A DNA stretch of 44,375 bases from Geosiphon pyriformis (GCA_016748015.1 JAAOMT010000235.1:27002-71376); one strand, 5' to 3'. Shown: positions 9,228 to 19,949, counted from the first letter of the stretch. Program-made: numbers and translations. The notes: a model not told the origin generated them from the letters alone.

Positions 9228-9757
9228 GTTTCTACTTCATCTTCATAATCAAATCCAGCTAATTCTATAGTGTATTCAATATATTCAGCTTTTTTCATTT
9301 AGCGAACATCTTCTTGAGTGGCTCTATTGATTAATGCCATTGCTAAGTCAAAAATCATTTCAGCATCATAAGGGTAGTGGTAAAGTTTATTGAGAGCACT
9401 GTTGTATGCTGCATCAAATGGTGTCTCTCTTCTGACTTTTTCCAAAATTGATAGAGCATATTGACAGGTTTGATCACATACTCCTCCTCTCATTGCTACA
9501 TCAATTCAATTGCATTCTTCTGGTAGTATTTCTCCACATGTAAGACAAGATGTGTTGTCCCATTTTCCACTTCTTTTTGGAGATCCAAATCATTCTCTAT
9601 GGCATGTTTTGCAAAAGTAACAGGTACGAGTTTCATATTCCTCTTCTGGAGAAATACATGCTCCCATTGATGAAAGTTTTTTGTTGCAATCTTTGTATTT
9701 AAGTGGAATATAGAATGGTTGTTTCTGTGGTTCTGGTGTAGAATATCTAACCTTCTT
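9228..9757 (-). pseudogene. E1 pol: zinc-ribbon linker, right part
   Basis: Polyprotein segment between protease and dUTPase. In the E1 frame it encodes a zinc-ribbon-like arrangement: YFCKTC near 9605-9630, then GSPKRSGKWDNTSC and CLTC near 9530-9590. The same arrangement appears in E3 (about 19600-19720) and E4 (about 28200-28320), with the block RPKRQKKW-N conserved, so it is a family II feature. Downstream is the open helical stretch 9299-9493 (MRGGVCDQTCQYALSIL...), ending in TAG at 9299. No catalytic motif is seen; I infer a nucleic-acid or structural role. Confidence 0.72.
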
Positions 9758-10719
9758 TCATCTCCTTGATTCTTCGAAAATCTCTTGTTTGGTTTCTTCA
9801 GTCCAATTGGATATTGATTCAAGAGCCATGTAGGTTTTAGTAAGTGGGATTTCTTTCTCCTCTTCAAATTCAAATACTGGAGCTTTTTCTGATCGTTTGT
9901 TAAAGGTACCACAGGTTGCAGGTACTATGATATATTGTCCTTGGTATGAGATTTTAAGTTCTTGAGTTTTCCAGTTCAGGTTTGCATTGGCCTTGAGAAG
10001 CCAATCATTTCCGACTAGAGCTTGGTATTGGGGTGCATTCATAACAAGAACTTTAACTGGAATGGTGATTCCATCAATTGAAAAAGGGAAATCATCAATT
10101 TCTCTTACTAAAGTCTTCTTCATATCATCAGCTGTAACAATAACTGTTTGAGCTGGTCTGTCTACATTTTGTTTAAGTTGTTGCATCAGCTGGTAAGTGA
10201 TGATACTTCCAGCTAATCCACTATCTAAGATTAAGCGAATGGATTTTCCTTCCACTGTAGCTTCTATGTACATGACAGTAATTGCTTTCTGTTCATTGAC
10301 TGCTGCATTACTAAGTAGAAATGATGATTCATTTGCCTCAAATTCAAATGGAAATATATCTGACAGATTAGCATTTTGGGCAATTTGAGCTGGGGGAATG
10401 GTGTGGTTGAAAGAGTTTGATCTTGGTGCTGCAATTTTACCTTCAGAAAGTGCAGTTTGTTGAAAATCCGATTCCTCTGGTATTGTAAAATAACTGGGTT
10501 GAGTGTGATAGTGATTGGGTCTTTGCTGGCCTGAATTTTGGGAAACCAACTGGTTATTTGGATTGATTCTGTTGTGGTTATTCTGCAATTGATTTTGGGG
10601 TGTGAATTGGTTATGTTGAACCAATCTTCTTACTGGTACTTGATATTGTTGAGTGGGTGGTGTCTGATATGGCTGAATTGGTAAAGGTTGCTGATATTGT
10701 TGCTGCATTGATTGTGGAG
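9758..10719 (-). pseudogene. E1 aspartic protease with Gln/Asn/Pro-rich N-terminal linker
   Basis: Open stretch of 316 codons. The N-terminal third is a low-complexity Gln/Pro/Asn-rich tail of the nucleocapsid. The protease domain is centred on IRLILDSGLAGSIITYQL (DSG at 10217-10225), with the later block QYQALVGNDWLL matching the conserved second half of retropepsins. A Glu-rich stretch near 9850 (FEFEEEKEIPL) follows. The stop at 9758 is TGA where Arg (CGA) would fit, a CpG transition. It is in the same frame as gag upstream, so no frameshift is needed in family II. Confidence 0.88.
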
Positions 10720-12485
10720 CTGGTGGATAGTAACTGTTTTGATTTTGTGGTCTTGGTGAATAATAAGTTGGTGGTGGAGATTGGTAATAGGATTGTTGTG
10801 GTAAAAAGTAACGTTGATTACTCCTGTTTTGTTGGTCTCTTTGTAATTTCCTACAATCTTGTTTCTAGTGTCCTGGAATTCCACAATAATAGCAATTTTG
10901 AGATTGGTTGTTGGATGATAATCCAAAATTGTTTTGGTTGTGTTGTTGTGGGGGTTGATATCTTTGTGGTTGTTGTTGCTGTTGTTGTTGGTTTGTGAAG
11001 TAGCTTTCAACTTTTTTTGTGAGTTGGTCTATCTTTTTTTCAGCTGCTGAACTGGTTTCTCCAATTGCAAGATTTACAAGCTTGGTGTGATTTGCTTCTT
11101 CTATTGCCATTTCATAGCTTTTTGCATGTCTAATAGTAGTTGCTAAGTCTGCTAGAGCATGTGGATGGACTTTCTTAATCAGTTTGTCTTTTAACCCTGC
11201 TATAAACTGATCCAGAATTTAAGCATCAGAATAGTAGTCATTGGTTTCCAATTGTCGGATTTGTCTGAGAAGTTTGTTAAATCTTCCAAGATAGGTCATA
11301 ACAGATTCAGATGTTTCTTGTTTGATATTGTGAAAGTGGTTTCTGAGAGTGATAGAGGTATTGTTGTCAGTGAATTGTTGTAGAAAAACATCTTTGAATG
11401 CTTGCCAGTTTTCAAATGGTTCTTCTAAATTTTCAAACTATTCTCCTGCTATTCCTTGGAGAAAGTAGGGAATTGCTTTGAGCATTCTTGCTGCAATCCA
11501 ACCATTTGTATCTTCAGCTTTTTGAACTTTGTCAAGCCATTCTTGGAGACTGGTGTCATTGTTTTCACCAGTGAATTCTGGGATTTTTGCAATGTAAGCA
11601 GTTGCCATTTCTTCTTCGTTTTCTGGAATTTCTTCTGGTTCTGATTCAGTTTCTTTACTTTCCAAGCTTTCTGAGTGATTACTTTCGTTTTCCTGTAAGT
11701 AATCAATGATATTGGCACTTGTTGATATTGGTTCCTGCTGTTTAGTAGGATTTCTAGGTGACTGAAAATCTTCTGGTCTGAAGAAACAGCTAAGTGGTAA
11801 ACTTGGTGTTTGTGGTTGAACAAGTAAAATTGGAAATGGTGTAATAGAAAGTGGTAATTTGACACTGGTTCCTTGTTCAGGTGTTTGCAAGTGTTTGGCA
11901 GTTGTCTTTTGTAGTGTTGGAGTGTTTAGAGTGGTTCTTGAGTATTGCTTCAATTTTTGTTTGCCTTTATTGCTTGTTTCTGTCTCTGATTCAAAGTCAA
12001 AAGAGTATTTAGACTGTACTGGGTATTTTTCTTCACAATACTTAATAATATTAAAATTAAGTTCTTGGAAATAGGTAGCAAGTGTTTCACTGTTCAGGTT
12101 TTCTGTTTCCAAATGTGAATAATGCACTAAATTATTGTAGAGGTTGCTTCTAACTTCTGAAATGTTGTAGTTTCCAAAAAGATAATTGTTGATGTGGTTT
12201 TTAATGTATTGGTATACTGATTTCTTTACAATTTCAATTCCGTCTGGAATGTTGAATCTTTGCTTGCAGTGGGTGTAAATTGACTGGTAATACTCTAGAG
12301 TTGCTGTGTCTGGTNNNNNNNNNNNNNNNNNNNNGGAGGTTTTTGGTCTCTTTTCTTGAGTGTTGTAACTGTCTGTTGGTTGCAAATTCACGTTTTCTAG
12401 AAGTAGTTGAACCTCCAATAACTGAATTTATCTTCAAATTATCTTCTATAATTTGAACTGCTGGGCTTATAAGTGGAATGGCCAA
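10720..12485 (-). pseudogene. E1 gag with CCHC zinc knuckle
   Basis: Gag-like region in one frame, open 11438-12418 and again 10865-11110. The N-terminal part is acidic and Ser/Thr-rich. The capsid-like core starts near 11590 (PEFTGENNDTSLQEWLDKV) and continues through the stop at 11438 into a block with FNKLLRQIRQLE. The knuckle CYYCGIPGH-x4-C is at 10853-10894, interrupted right after His by a TAG that fits a lost Gln. Other stops (11438 TAG, about 11219 TAA) also replace Gln codons, all C-to-T. A 20-base assembly gap (12315-12334) falls in the N-terminal region, so the start and its first frame (possible extension to about 12485) are uncertain. Confidence 0.82.
12315..12334. other. Assembly gap (20 N)
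   Basis: Twenty N bases inside the E1 gag N-terminal coding region. The reading frame on each side is open, but gap size is unknown, so the joined frame cannot be trusted. Confidence 0.99.
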
Positions 12486-12512
12486 TTCTGTGCCAGTTGC
12501 TTCATGTAGTTA

Positions 12513-12639
12513 TGTTGTAGTAAATGTCAACTTTTTCCCAGGAATTGCTCATCTGGAAGCTTACTAAAAATGTGTAGTTACTTTGCTGTGAAAGTCAACT
12601 CTTCTACAGAAATCTCGTCTGTAGGCTACCCTAATGATT

Positions 12640-12670
<31 letters not shown>

Positions 12671-13304
12671 TAAATGTAAAAGAAATAGAATTCTGTTAAG
12701 GGAAACGTTTTCTATCCAGGCCTGGAGTCACTAACAGTTTACTGAAATTGGTAGCTAATCAATTTTAAAACGTTAGTTGGGTTTTAAAAATTTTCCAAGT
12801 GCAATAATTAAAGAATTTGGTTTTTCGAATTATTTGATATTTATTTCTTTTTGTGTGTGTAGGAATGGTTTTAAGTGATAAATCTAAAGTAAGATACATT
12901 TTCCAGAAGAGAAAAGCTCTTCTTTTATACAACTTGTTGTAGTACTAGTTTATGAACTTGCACTTTTTTTTTCTTTGCCCAAATTCCGGCAAACTAAAGA
13001 TACATTTTGATGAACTACAAGTTATTTTGCTGAACTATTGATTAATTTGGATGAACTATTCATAATTTCGGCGAATTTCTTATAAATTTTGGCAAATTTT
13101 TGAATGTTACAAAGTTCAGGGTATTGTGTAATTTGATCATCTTACTTTTTGTTATACTAATTAGATTATTTTACTTGAATTGTGATATGTGATAATTGAT
13201 TAAATAATAAATGATAATTTGAAATGATATTAATATACTAATGAATTATAGGAATTATAAGAGTAATTTCATGCTAATTAATAGCTAAAATTCTACTGGT
13301 AACA
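12513..13304 (-). repeat. E1 5' LTR (type A); left boundary uncertain
   Basis: The right end CTGGTAACA at 13304 is firm: bases 13065-13304 are an inverted, about 96% identical copy of 44136-44375, and the sequence right of 13304 is LINE coding. A TATA box (minus-strand TATAAAAG, about 12922-12929) has an array of short units on its upstream side (about 12980-13110) with alternating AAATTTCGGCGAATT-like and TTGATGAACTA-like motifs. The left end is inferred from a weak TGTTGTAG at 12513; an alternative is TGTTAAGG at 12694. No clear PBS is seen, which leaves the left boundary open. Confidence 0.65.
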
Positions 13305-13785
13305 GCATCTTTAATAATATAACCAATAACAAAAATTGAAATTTGAGTGGATATATCCTTCAGAACTAAGAAATTGTTACCACATAGAACATTAAATTCA
13401 CTGCAAGCTAAAAATATCCTGTTAGAAGGGATTTTGGACAGTATTTTCTGAACTGTCTCAATTAATGTTATAAACTTGGTATTGGTAAGTATCTCTTTTC
13501 AGTCATATGGCTTTGGTATTATAGAAATCCAAACTTGCTTCCACTATATAAGCACTGTATTTAACACTAAATACACATTAAGAATGTCCAACAAACCACC
13601 TAGAACTTGAGCATCTCCATGCTACTAAAGCTTGTTAGAAATACCAGAAACACCAGCAGCTTTTTTATTTGGCAATTCTTTGATTACTAAGAGAAATTTA
13701 TCAGACTTAATATTACACATAATATTTGAAAATATATCATCATTAACATAGTCCAAAAAAACATATTGATTAGACCAATAAGCAG
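13305..13785 (-). pseudogene. LINE-1: reverse transcriptase fragment (left part)
   Basis: Non-LTR (LINE) reverse transcriptase remnant. The frame reads YVNDDIFSN, then KELPNKKAAGVSGISNKL, the classical LINE RT entry motif, then WISIIPKPYD and a T-x-FITLIET-x-QKIL block equal to the LINE NTRPITLLETxRK motif. Two adjacent stops (about 13622-13627) sit where two Trp codons would fit. The fragment is cut on the left by the E1 LTR (13304) and on the right by E3 (13786). Removing E3 with one 4-bp duplicate joins it in frame to 33785-34130. Confidence 0.85.
13782..13785. repeat. E3 target-site duplication, left copy (GCAG)
   Basis: GCAG precedes the LTR; the right copy at 33781-33784 is GTAG, one C/T transition apart. 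LINE-1 reads through in frame when E3 and one copy are removed. Confidence 0.7.
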
Positions 13786-14606
13786 TATTACAGATGATTA
13801 TTTGGAATCTCAAATCAAATAACAAACCTATAACTTGGTGCTTAAAAACTGCTACAATTAATATTATCTGAAGGTTTTGGTTGAGTTCTTTGTATAATGA
13901 ACAAAGATTTTTATGTTGTTTTATTCATAGCTTTTTAGAATTACAATTCCATCAAATTTTTTTCTTTAGCATGATGGCTGGTTTATTCTGGCAGTTATGC
14001 TCTTCTGGTAAGCTATTCTTAATTTCCAAGTTTTCTACTCTTGTTTCACAGGTCTTTTACCAGACTATTTTTAACATCAATAACTCAGTGCTTAATCTCT
14101 TTAATCAGTTAGTAACAAATAAAAATAAAAATAAAATAAAATAAAATAAAGAAAAGAAAATAAGCCAAGACAAGTAAGTTAGTATCTCATTAATAGCTGT
14201 AATCAAGAGTTATTGTTCCAGTATGATTAAGTATTAGATACTATCAACATATAGTGTTAATAGTAAAAAGAGTAATTTGGATAGAAAATAATTATTTTAT
14301 TAATATTGATGATTCTATTCTGTGAGATATTTGTAGTAATTCTGTTTTTTTGTTTTTAACACTCTTGTTATATATATATAATTTGGGTTCTACAAAATTG
14401 CTCATATTTCCAAACAATGTGCTATAATTTCTTGAGCAATTTGCCCTAATTTTCTAATATTGCTCTACATTGTTGAACAATATGCTATAATTCCTAACAA
14501 TGCTCCATATTGCTAAGCAATATGCTCATATGTTAACTACTATTCTTTTATTGGTCTATCTGTTTTTTTTACTTATTTTCTTGTATGTTTTTTTCAATAA
14601 GTAACA
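13786..14606 (-). repeat. E3 3' LTR (type B)
   Basis: Starts TATTACAG (from TGTTACAG) and ends AAGTAACA. Homologous to 32943-33780. TATA-like (TA)n at 14369-14380, with an upstream array (about 14390-14530) of AGCAATATGC/GCACATTGCT palindromic motifs. Confidence 0.9.
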
Positions 14607-14623
14607 TTATCTTCTTCTTTTAA
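14607..14623 (-). promoter_or_regulatory. E3 polypurine tract
   Basis: The minus strand reads TTAAAAGAAGAAGATAA directly upstream of the 3' LTR. E4 has the same feature at 23025-23041. Confidence 0.6.
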
Positions 14624-15320
14624 TATTAAGCTTTATTGAAATTTTTATTTTGAATTAGTTCTATGACTTCTTTTTCTAGTATCATTTGTTTAACTCTGGT
14701 TCTTATATCTTTGATTTATGAGTTGTTTATTTTTTTTTATTGGTTAATGGTCATTGTCTCTATGTTAGAGTGTAGCAATATTTCTGGGTAATTTTAAAAT
14801 ATTATGTGTATTTAATAGATTGTTTTAATATGTAGTGTCAGATTTGGTTTTTTTTTAATAATATCTTCAATATTCTGTATTATCTTTTGATTGAATATTC
14901 TTTTAGATTTATTGAGATATAACTTTTGAATATCCAATTTTTGTTCCAACTAATAGTAACAGTATAATATTGATAGTTGTTTTATTCAATTTTCTTTTGA
15001 GGATTCTTCTGTTGGAGCTATAATAAATATTTTCTTAAAAGTGTTTTTTACTTTTTCTATTATTTTATCCAATCAGTATTTTGTTTGGTTCTGTGGTCAC
15101 TAATATGGTGTATTTTTTGCTTTTTTATCTTGTTTGGTGTTCTAATAGCAGATTGTTTGGTGGTTGATAACAATTTCTATGTTTAATTGTTGTTAATTTA
15201 AGATCTGAAATAATTGTTAAGTTAAAGTGTGAATATGATCCAGTATTTCCATTTTTTTTGTTGCTTTTGTTACATATATCATGTTTTTATATAGTTTTTA
15301 GTCAATCAACTTGACATGTT
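14624..15320 (-). pseudogene. E3 3' region: decayed counterpart of E4 ORF3
   Basis: About 700 bases between the end of pol and the 3' LTR. One minus-strand frame, read through at least six stops, gives a Lys/Ile/Asn-rich helical protein, including LDKIIEKVKNTFKKIF (about 15020-15070) and NIEDIIKKKPNLTLHI (about 14830-14880). Position and the LDKI-x(5)-F-x-KI pattern resemble the start of the intact E4 ORF3 (LDKILKLFKQLFDKI), but similarity is weak and limited to this block. I consider it a probable relic of the same kind of accessory ORF. Confidence 0.4.
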
Positions 15321-16690
15321 TGAATTAATAATTATAATTGGTTCCAGATCTTGTAGAATTTTATCTGATTGGATTAGTATTTATTGTACTCTTAATTGTG
15401 AAATATTACTAATAGCTAATAATACTATATTGTGATATGGTTTTAGTTGATCATTATGTACTGCTTTGGCTAAGATTTTGTTGCCTCATCTTAATTTATA
15501 AGCTTCATTTCCTAGAATTTTTTCTATGTAGAATGGTTTATTCTATTTGGGGTTAAATTTTTCACTTCATTGTTTTTTCACTTTGGTATGATATAAAAGT
15601 ACTTTGTTTTCAATCTTGAATTTTACTGGTTTATTTAATAACTGGTTATTATGTCATTTTTTTTGTTTTTATTGTGACTTTTGAATGTTATCAGTTGCTT
15701 TTTATTAGTTGTTTTCTAGTGTTTTTATTAAGTCATATGTTTTTCTCAACAAAGTTTCTTGGAAATTATCTTCTGTTAGTTCTGTTGAATATGTGTTGAC
15801 TTTTATTTCAATTGATAATGTTGTTGTTCTATCATATACTAATTTAAATGGTGTTGTTTGTGTGATATTTTGCTTTATTGTTCGATAAGCAAATAGTATT
15901 GATAATATAAACAAATCCTATTTGTCCTGGTTTTCTTAACTGATTTTGGCTATTGTTTTATACAATGTTCTGTTAAACTTTTCTATTAACTCATTTGTTT
16001 GTAAATGATATAGTAATGATAATGGTCTTTTGATTCCAAATTTTTGGCTTAATTCTGTTAATATTTTGTTTACAAAATGAGTTCTTTAATCTGATAACAA
16101 TTTTTTTGAACATTCATGTTGACAAATCAAATCTTGGTGAACGAATTCAGCTATGAATTTTGCATCTGTTTTTTGAATTGCTTTTGTCTTCAGCCATTTT
16201 GTAAAGTAATCTATGGCTACTGCAATATATCAGTTGCCTTTGTTGGTTATTGTTAATGGTCTGACTAAGTCAATTCCAATTTGATCAAATGATTGTTTTA
16301 TTTTAATTGGTCTTAGTAGTTCACTAGGTCTCATTTCTTTTTTTTTTGACAAGCATCACAATTTTGAACATATTGGATGATGTCTGAATATATTAATAGT
16401 CAATAATTTTTTTTTCTGGTTTTTTTCATAGTTGTTTCTTTATAAAAGTGTCCTGTTATCAGATCTGAGTACATGTTATATAGTATTGTTTTTTTTTCTG
16501 ATTTTGTAATTATTCTAAGTAGTTGATTTAGATTCTTTTTGTTTTTCTGATATAATATATTTTGGTGGATGATAAAATATTTGAATTGTTGTTTTATATT
16601 GTTTTGTTTTTTTGGAGATAATTTTTTCTTAAACTGCTGGGTATTAATATAGTGTTGAAATTGTTGATATTTTTGTGTATTCATTTTTTG
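15321..16690 (-). pseudogene. E3 pol: integrase (decayed)
   Basis: The zinc-binding N-terminal region is at 16400-16684 (LYNMYSDLITGHFYKE; the CxxC half, about 16350-16380, is damaged). The core includes a FDQIGIDLV-like block at about 16260-16290 and an SILFAYRTIKQNITQTTPF block at 15820-15912. A C-terminal module with a KWHDYIKVKKQ-like region is too decayed to define. Frames change at least twice and stops are frequent. Homologous to E4 23880-25230, which helps alignment. Confidence 0.8.
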
Positions 16691-16779
16691 TTATATTTTT
16701 GGGTTAAAATGTTTTTAGATTTGTTTTATTTGTGACAAACTATTAGTATTTCCATTTTTTTTTCCTTTTTTATAATATA

Positions 16780-17915
16780 CTGTATATTTAAATAGTAAAA
16801 GTTCTATTTTCTATCTGGTGTAGTGGTCATCTCCAAATTTTTGCTTTTGAATTGATGTCAATTCTTTGTGATCAGTGTATATGTCAAATTTCTGGCTTAA
16901 GTATTCCTTCCATTTTATGACTGTTTAATAGATGGCTAAGTGTTCTAGTACTAGTGTTCTATAGTTCTTTTTAGCTAAACTTAAATTTTAGCTAACATAT
17001 ACTACTGGATGTTTTTTTCTATCCAGTCTTTTCTGCAATAAGACTGCTCTTAATGCTTGATCTGATACATTGGTAGTAATAATGAATGGCTTGCTGTAAT
17101 CTAAATAGATCAGTACTGATGCTTGAATAAGCTTTTCTCTTAAAGTGTTAAAAGCTTTTTGTTGTTTTTTAGTCCATTCATATTTTATATTCTTGGCTTG
17201 AAGCTGGTAGAGTGGTTGGGCCAGTTTGGAGAAGTTTTGGATAAAATGGTGATAATATCCAGTAAATTCCAAAAATGCTTGTAGTTCTGTCAAATTTATT
17301 GATATTAAAAAGTTTTTGACAATCTTAATTTTGTTTGAATCTGTCTTGATGCCATTTTTGTTTACAACATGTCCTAGAAATTTCAATTCCATTTTGCCAA
17401 AAAAGCATTTAATTGTATTCAGTTTTAATCTTGCTCTTTTCAATCTTTTGAATACTTGCTGGAAGTAATACAAATAATCATCAAATGTTTTTGAAAACAC
17501 ATTGGTGTCATCCAAATATACAACTACTAATTTTCATAGCAGTCTGATATAAACAATTTTTATAAGCCATTGAAATATGGCTGAAGTGTTGATTAAGCCA
17601 AATGATATAACTTTAAATTCGAAATTCTCTTTTTTGATAGTAAATGTGGTCTTTTCTTTATTAGCTGAATTTATGACTACTTATTAGTAACCATTATCTA
17701 GATCCAATATTGAGAACCATTTTTTTTCTCTAAAAGCATTGAATAATTCTTGAATATATAGAGTAAGATAGCTGTTTCTACAAGTTACACTATTAAGTTT
17801 TCTATAATTTACACAAAAGTGAATTTTTCCAGTTTTTTTATGAATTAGTACTACTGGTAATGACCATAAACTCATTGATAGTTAAATTAACCTATTGTCC
17901 AATATTTTGTTGATT
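16780..17915 (-). pseudogene. E3 pol: reverse transcriptase and RNase H
   Basis: RT entry KKTGKIHFCVNYRKLNSVT (about 17800-17850) and the ILDLDNGY block are recognisable at 17684-17875. The catalytic box VVYLDDTNVFSK is intact (about 17490-17530) and continues FLGHVVNKNG and YYHHFIQNFSKLAQPLYQL in the 175-codon open stretch 16988-17515. RNase H begins FIITTNVSDQALRAVL, where the expected first catalytic Asp (TDAS in relatives) reads N. Downstream (16780-16987) is decayed. The stop between the two RT parts lies near 17683, and a short stretch around 17520-17680 is in a different frame. Confidence 0.85.
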
Positions 17916-18610
17916 TCTTGTCAAATGATCTCATGGTTAGCTGGTGGCATTCAATATGCTCTCTGTTTAATTGGCATTATATCTCCAGTCTTGATCTGAT
18001 GCTGGATAATATTAATTTGGCCAAATTTGTTTTTACTGGCAAAGATGTCAATGAAATTGTTAAGCAACATCTTGAGCTGCATCTATTGGAGTGGGTCTAA
18101 GTTTCCCAAGTTTATTTGTTTCAATTGTTCTGGTTGGAGCATATAATATTTTTTTCATTCATATATTGTTTGTAATATTATGTTTACATATCTACACAGT
18201 TGTGGAAAATCTGAAATAGTGCTTGGTGGTTGGTTTTTGACTTCAGTGCTTAAATATCTGATGATAGTTCTTTTTGATATTTTAAGAATCTCTTCAGTTG
18301 TATTGTAAATAGAAATTTTAATGTGTTTAGAGTTTTTGGCTGGTATGTAAAAATTGATAATTCCAATTTTTCTTGATTTACAAATGATAGCTTCTATTTT
18401 GAAAATTTGAGCTTGATTCTTTACTTTTCTTTTTATGATTAATATGTACTGGTTATATGGTGGGATGGAAATTGATTAATGAGTAAAGATAATTTTTTTT
18501 TTGTTAACAACTTCTTTTTCGGCCATATTGACTGATACATCTATTCTACTTGTGGATCTAAATCCACTTATTTCTCTTACTGTTATCCCTAAATTTTTTT
18601 TTTCCTATTG
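17916..18610 (-). pseudogene. E3 pol: dUTPase-RT linker (decayed)
   Basis: About 700 bases between dUTPase and RT with no long frame. Local alignment with E4 26460-27110 and E1 745-912 shows it encoded the linker that follows dUTPase motif 5, including an EEVV-like acidic block near 18510 and a PPYNQYILIIKRK-like block near 18430-18470. No enzymatic motif. Several stops. Confidence 0.6.
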
Positions 18611-18945
18611 ATACTAACTAAGCTATTTTAACCAGAGATAAAAATATCATCTGTGCTATTTTTTTATTTGGTTTAATGATATATTTTTTTTTCAAGTCAT
18701 TTTGTAACATTGCAATAATATTTTCCACATATTTTGCATCAATTATTTTTTCTCTAATGTTGATACCTTTTTTTGCTAAACTATTTCTAGATGCTTGTTG
18801 AATTATTATCATTGCTAAAATTTCTAGTGCTACTTTTAGATCAATACATATGCACAAATATGGTTCCAATTTGATGGCATTTTTCCCTAGATATCTAAGA
18901 TTAAATCCAGCATCAGTATCATGTACATGTTTCAGCATAATGTTT
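18611..18945 (-). pseudogene. E3 pol: dUTPase domain
   Basis: Motif 1 DAGFNLRYLGKN, motif 2 QASRNSLAKKGI, motif 3 IIDAKYVEN, motif 4 KKIAQMI are in order in the open stretch 18618-18938. Unlike E1 and E4, the motif 3 Asp is retained, but the following Gly-Tyr is Lys-Tyr and the Gly two residues after Tyr is Glu. Motif 5 would lie around 18530-18600, where GFRSTSRIDVS can be read in another frame after stops. Homologous to E1 913-1335 and E4 26983-27564. Probably inactive. Confidence 0.85.
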
Positions 18946-19897
18946 TTATCATTATTGCTGAACTATTTCAGTTCTTGTTTTTTGTAAGATCAGAAAGTGT
19001 AATGTATTGTTCTGGATTTAAATTGGAGTCTGAATTGTTGTTAACAATATTGTTATTTTGGACTAAACTGAAACTATTGTTTTCATTGTCATTGTTAGAG
19101 TTTAAATCAGGATTGAATTTTGATTTTAATATGCAGCTGTTGATTGGTTCTTCTTCTTTAAGAATTAAATAAATCATTCATAATGGTGAATTGTAAATAA
19201 AGTCACACTTATTACAATACTGAAAGTCATAGAGAATCAGACAGTATTGATAAAGTCAAGTATTTAGCCATTTTAGTTGTTGTTCTTGTTTTTTTTAGTC
19301 AAGTTCTGGTAATGTTCATGGAATTGCTTAGGATTGTCCTTGACATTATTCAAGACATTAAAAGTTAGGATGTATTCTGGTTTAAAGAGTATTAGAGAAT
19401 TATTCTTGATTTTCAGTATTTCACTGAGTAAAGCACCTTCTGCTTTTGCACTTACCATTCTCCAGATTTTGTGTCTGTTGTATAAGTAACTTTTCAATTT
19501 TTTTAGTGCTCATTTCCAGGCATTGTTGATGGACATTTTTTTTTGTACCCAGTTATTGATTAGAATCATGTATTGACATGATTCATCACATGTTTTTTCT
19601 CATTCAAGAATATAATTCCACATTTTTTTGTCAGACAAAATGGTTCTACATGCGAAACAAAGTTTGTTGTTTCATTTTTTTTGTCTTTTTGGTCTTCCAA
19701 ATTGCTTGAAAACACATGGGCAACAGTAATATTTAGTGGCTATTGGCCATTCCTTATTGTCACCATAACACGTGCCTATTGTTGACAATTTTTTGCCATA
19801 ATTGACACAAATTAGCCTGGGTTGACAATAGTTTGGCTGTGGTTGAGTGATAGTGGTATATGGTATATAAGTAGAGGTTGTTGCTTGGGGTTTTTTT

Positions 19898-19902
<5 letters not shown>
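18946..19902 (-). pseudogene. E3 pol: zinc-ribbon linker
   Basis: Polyprotein segment between protease and dUTPase. It encodes YCCPCVFKQFGRPKRQKKW then LCFACRTIL (about 19620-19730), a C-x2-C ... C-x2-C arrangement equal to those of E1 and E4, followed by EKTCDESCQYMILINNWV (19540-19600) and a helical region (19273-19497). An Asn-rich stretch (18968-19177) precedes the dUTPase. Frames change at least twice. No catalytic motif; I infer a zinc-binding structural module. Confidence 0.7.

Positions 19903-19949
<47 letters not shown>
19903..19949. repeat. Homopolymer tract, 47 T
   Basis: A run of 47 T on the plus strand (A on the coding strand) inside the E3 linker. The homologous position in E4 (28469-28517) is a mixed CTTT-rich tract and in E1 a Glu-rich coding stretch, so an A/G-rich Glu/Lys coding tract has become a pure homopolymer. 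Confidence 0.95.

Larger units (their letters stand above)
1..13304 (-). mobile_element. E1: dUTPase-type Ty3/gypsy retrotransposon, interrupted by E2, 3' part beyond window
   Basis: On the minus strand the parts read, from right to left: 5' LTR (ending at 13304), gag with CCHC knuckle, aspartic protease, zinc-ribbon linker, [E2 inserted at 1595-9223], second Cys cluster, dUTPase, and the start of RT, which leaves the window at base 1. All gag, protease and linker segments right of E2 share one frame. After removal of E2 plus one 4-bp target copy, the dUTPase and RT fall into that same frame, so the element encoded one gag-pol polyprotein. Its right junction at 13304/13305 cuts a LINE reverse transcriptase. 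The coding part carries several stop codons, most explained by C-to-T or G-to-A change. Integrase and 3' LTR are not visible. Confidence 0.88.

Noticed and set aside
12234-12485. Second gag-start frame across the assembly gap
   Set aside because: The gap length is unknown and this frame overlaps the longer open frame 11438-12418; the two cannot be resolved from this sequence.
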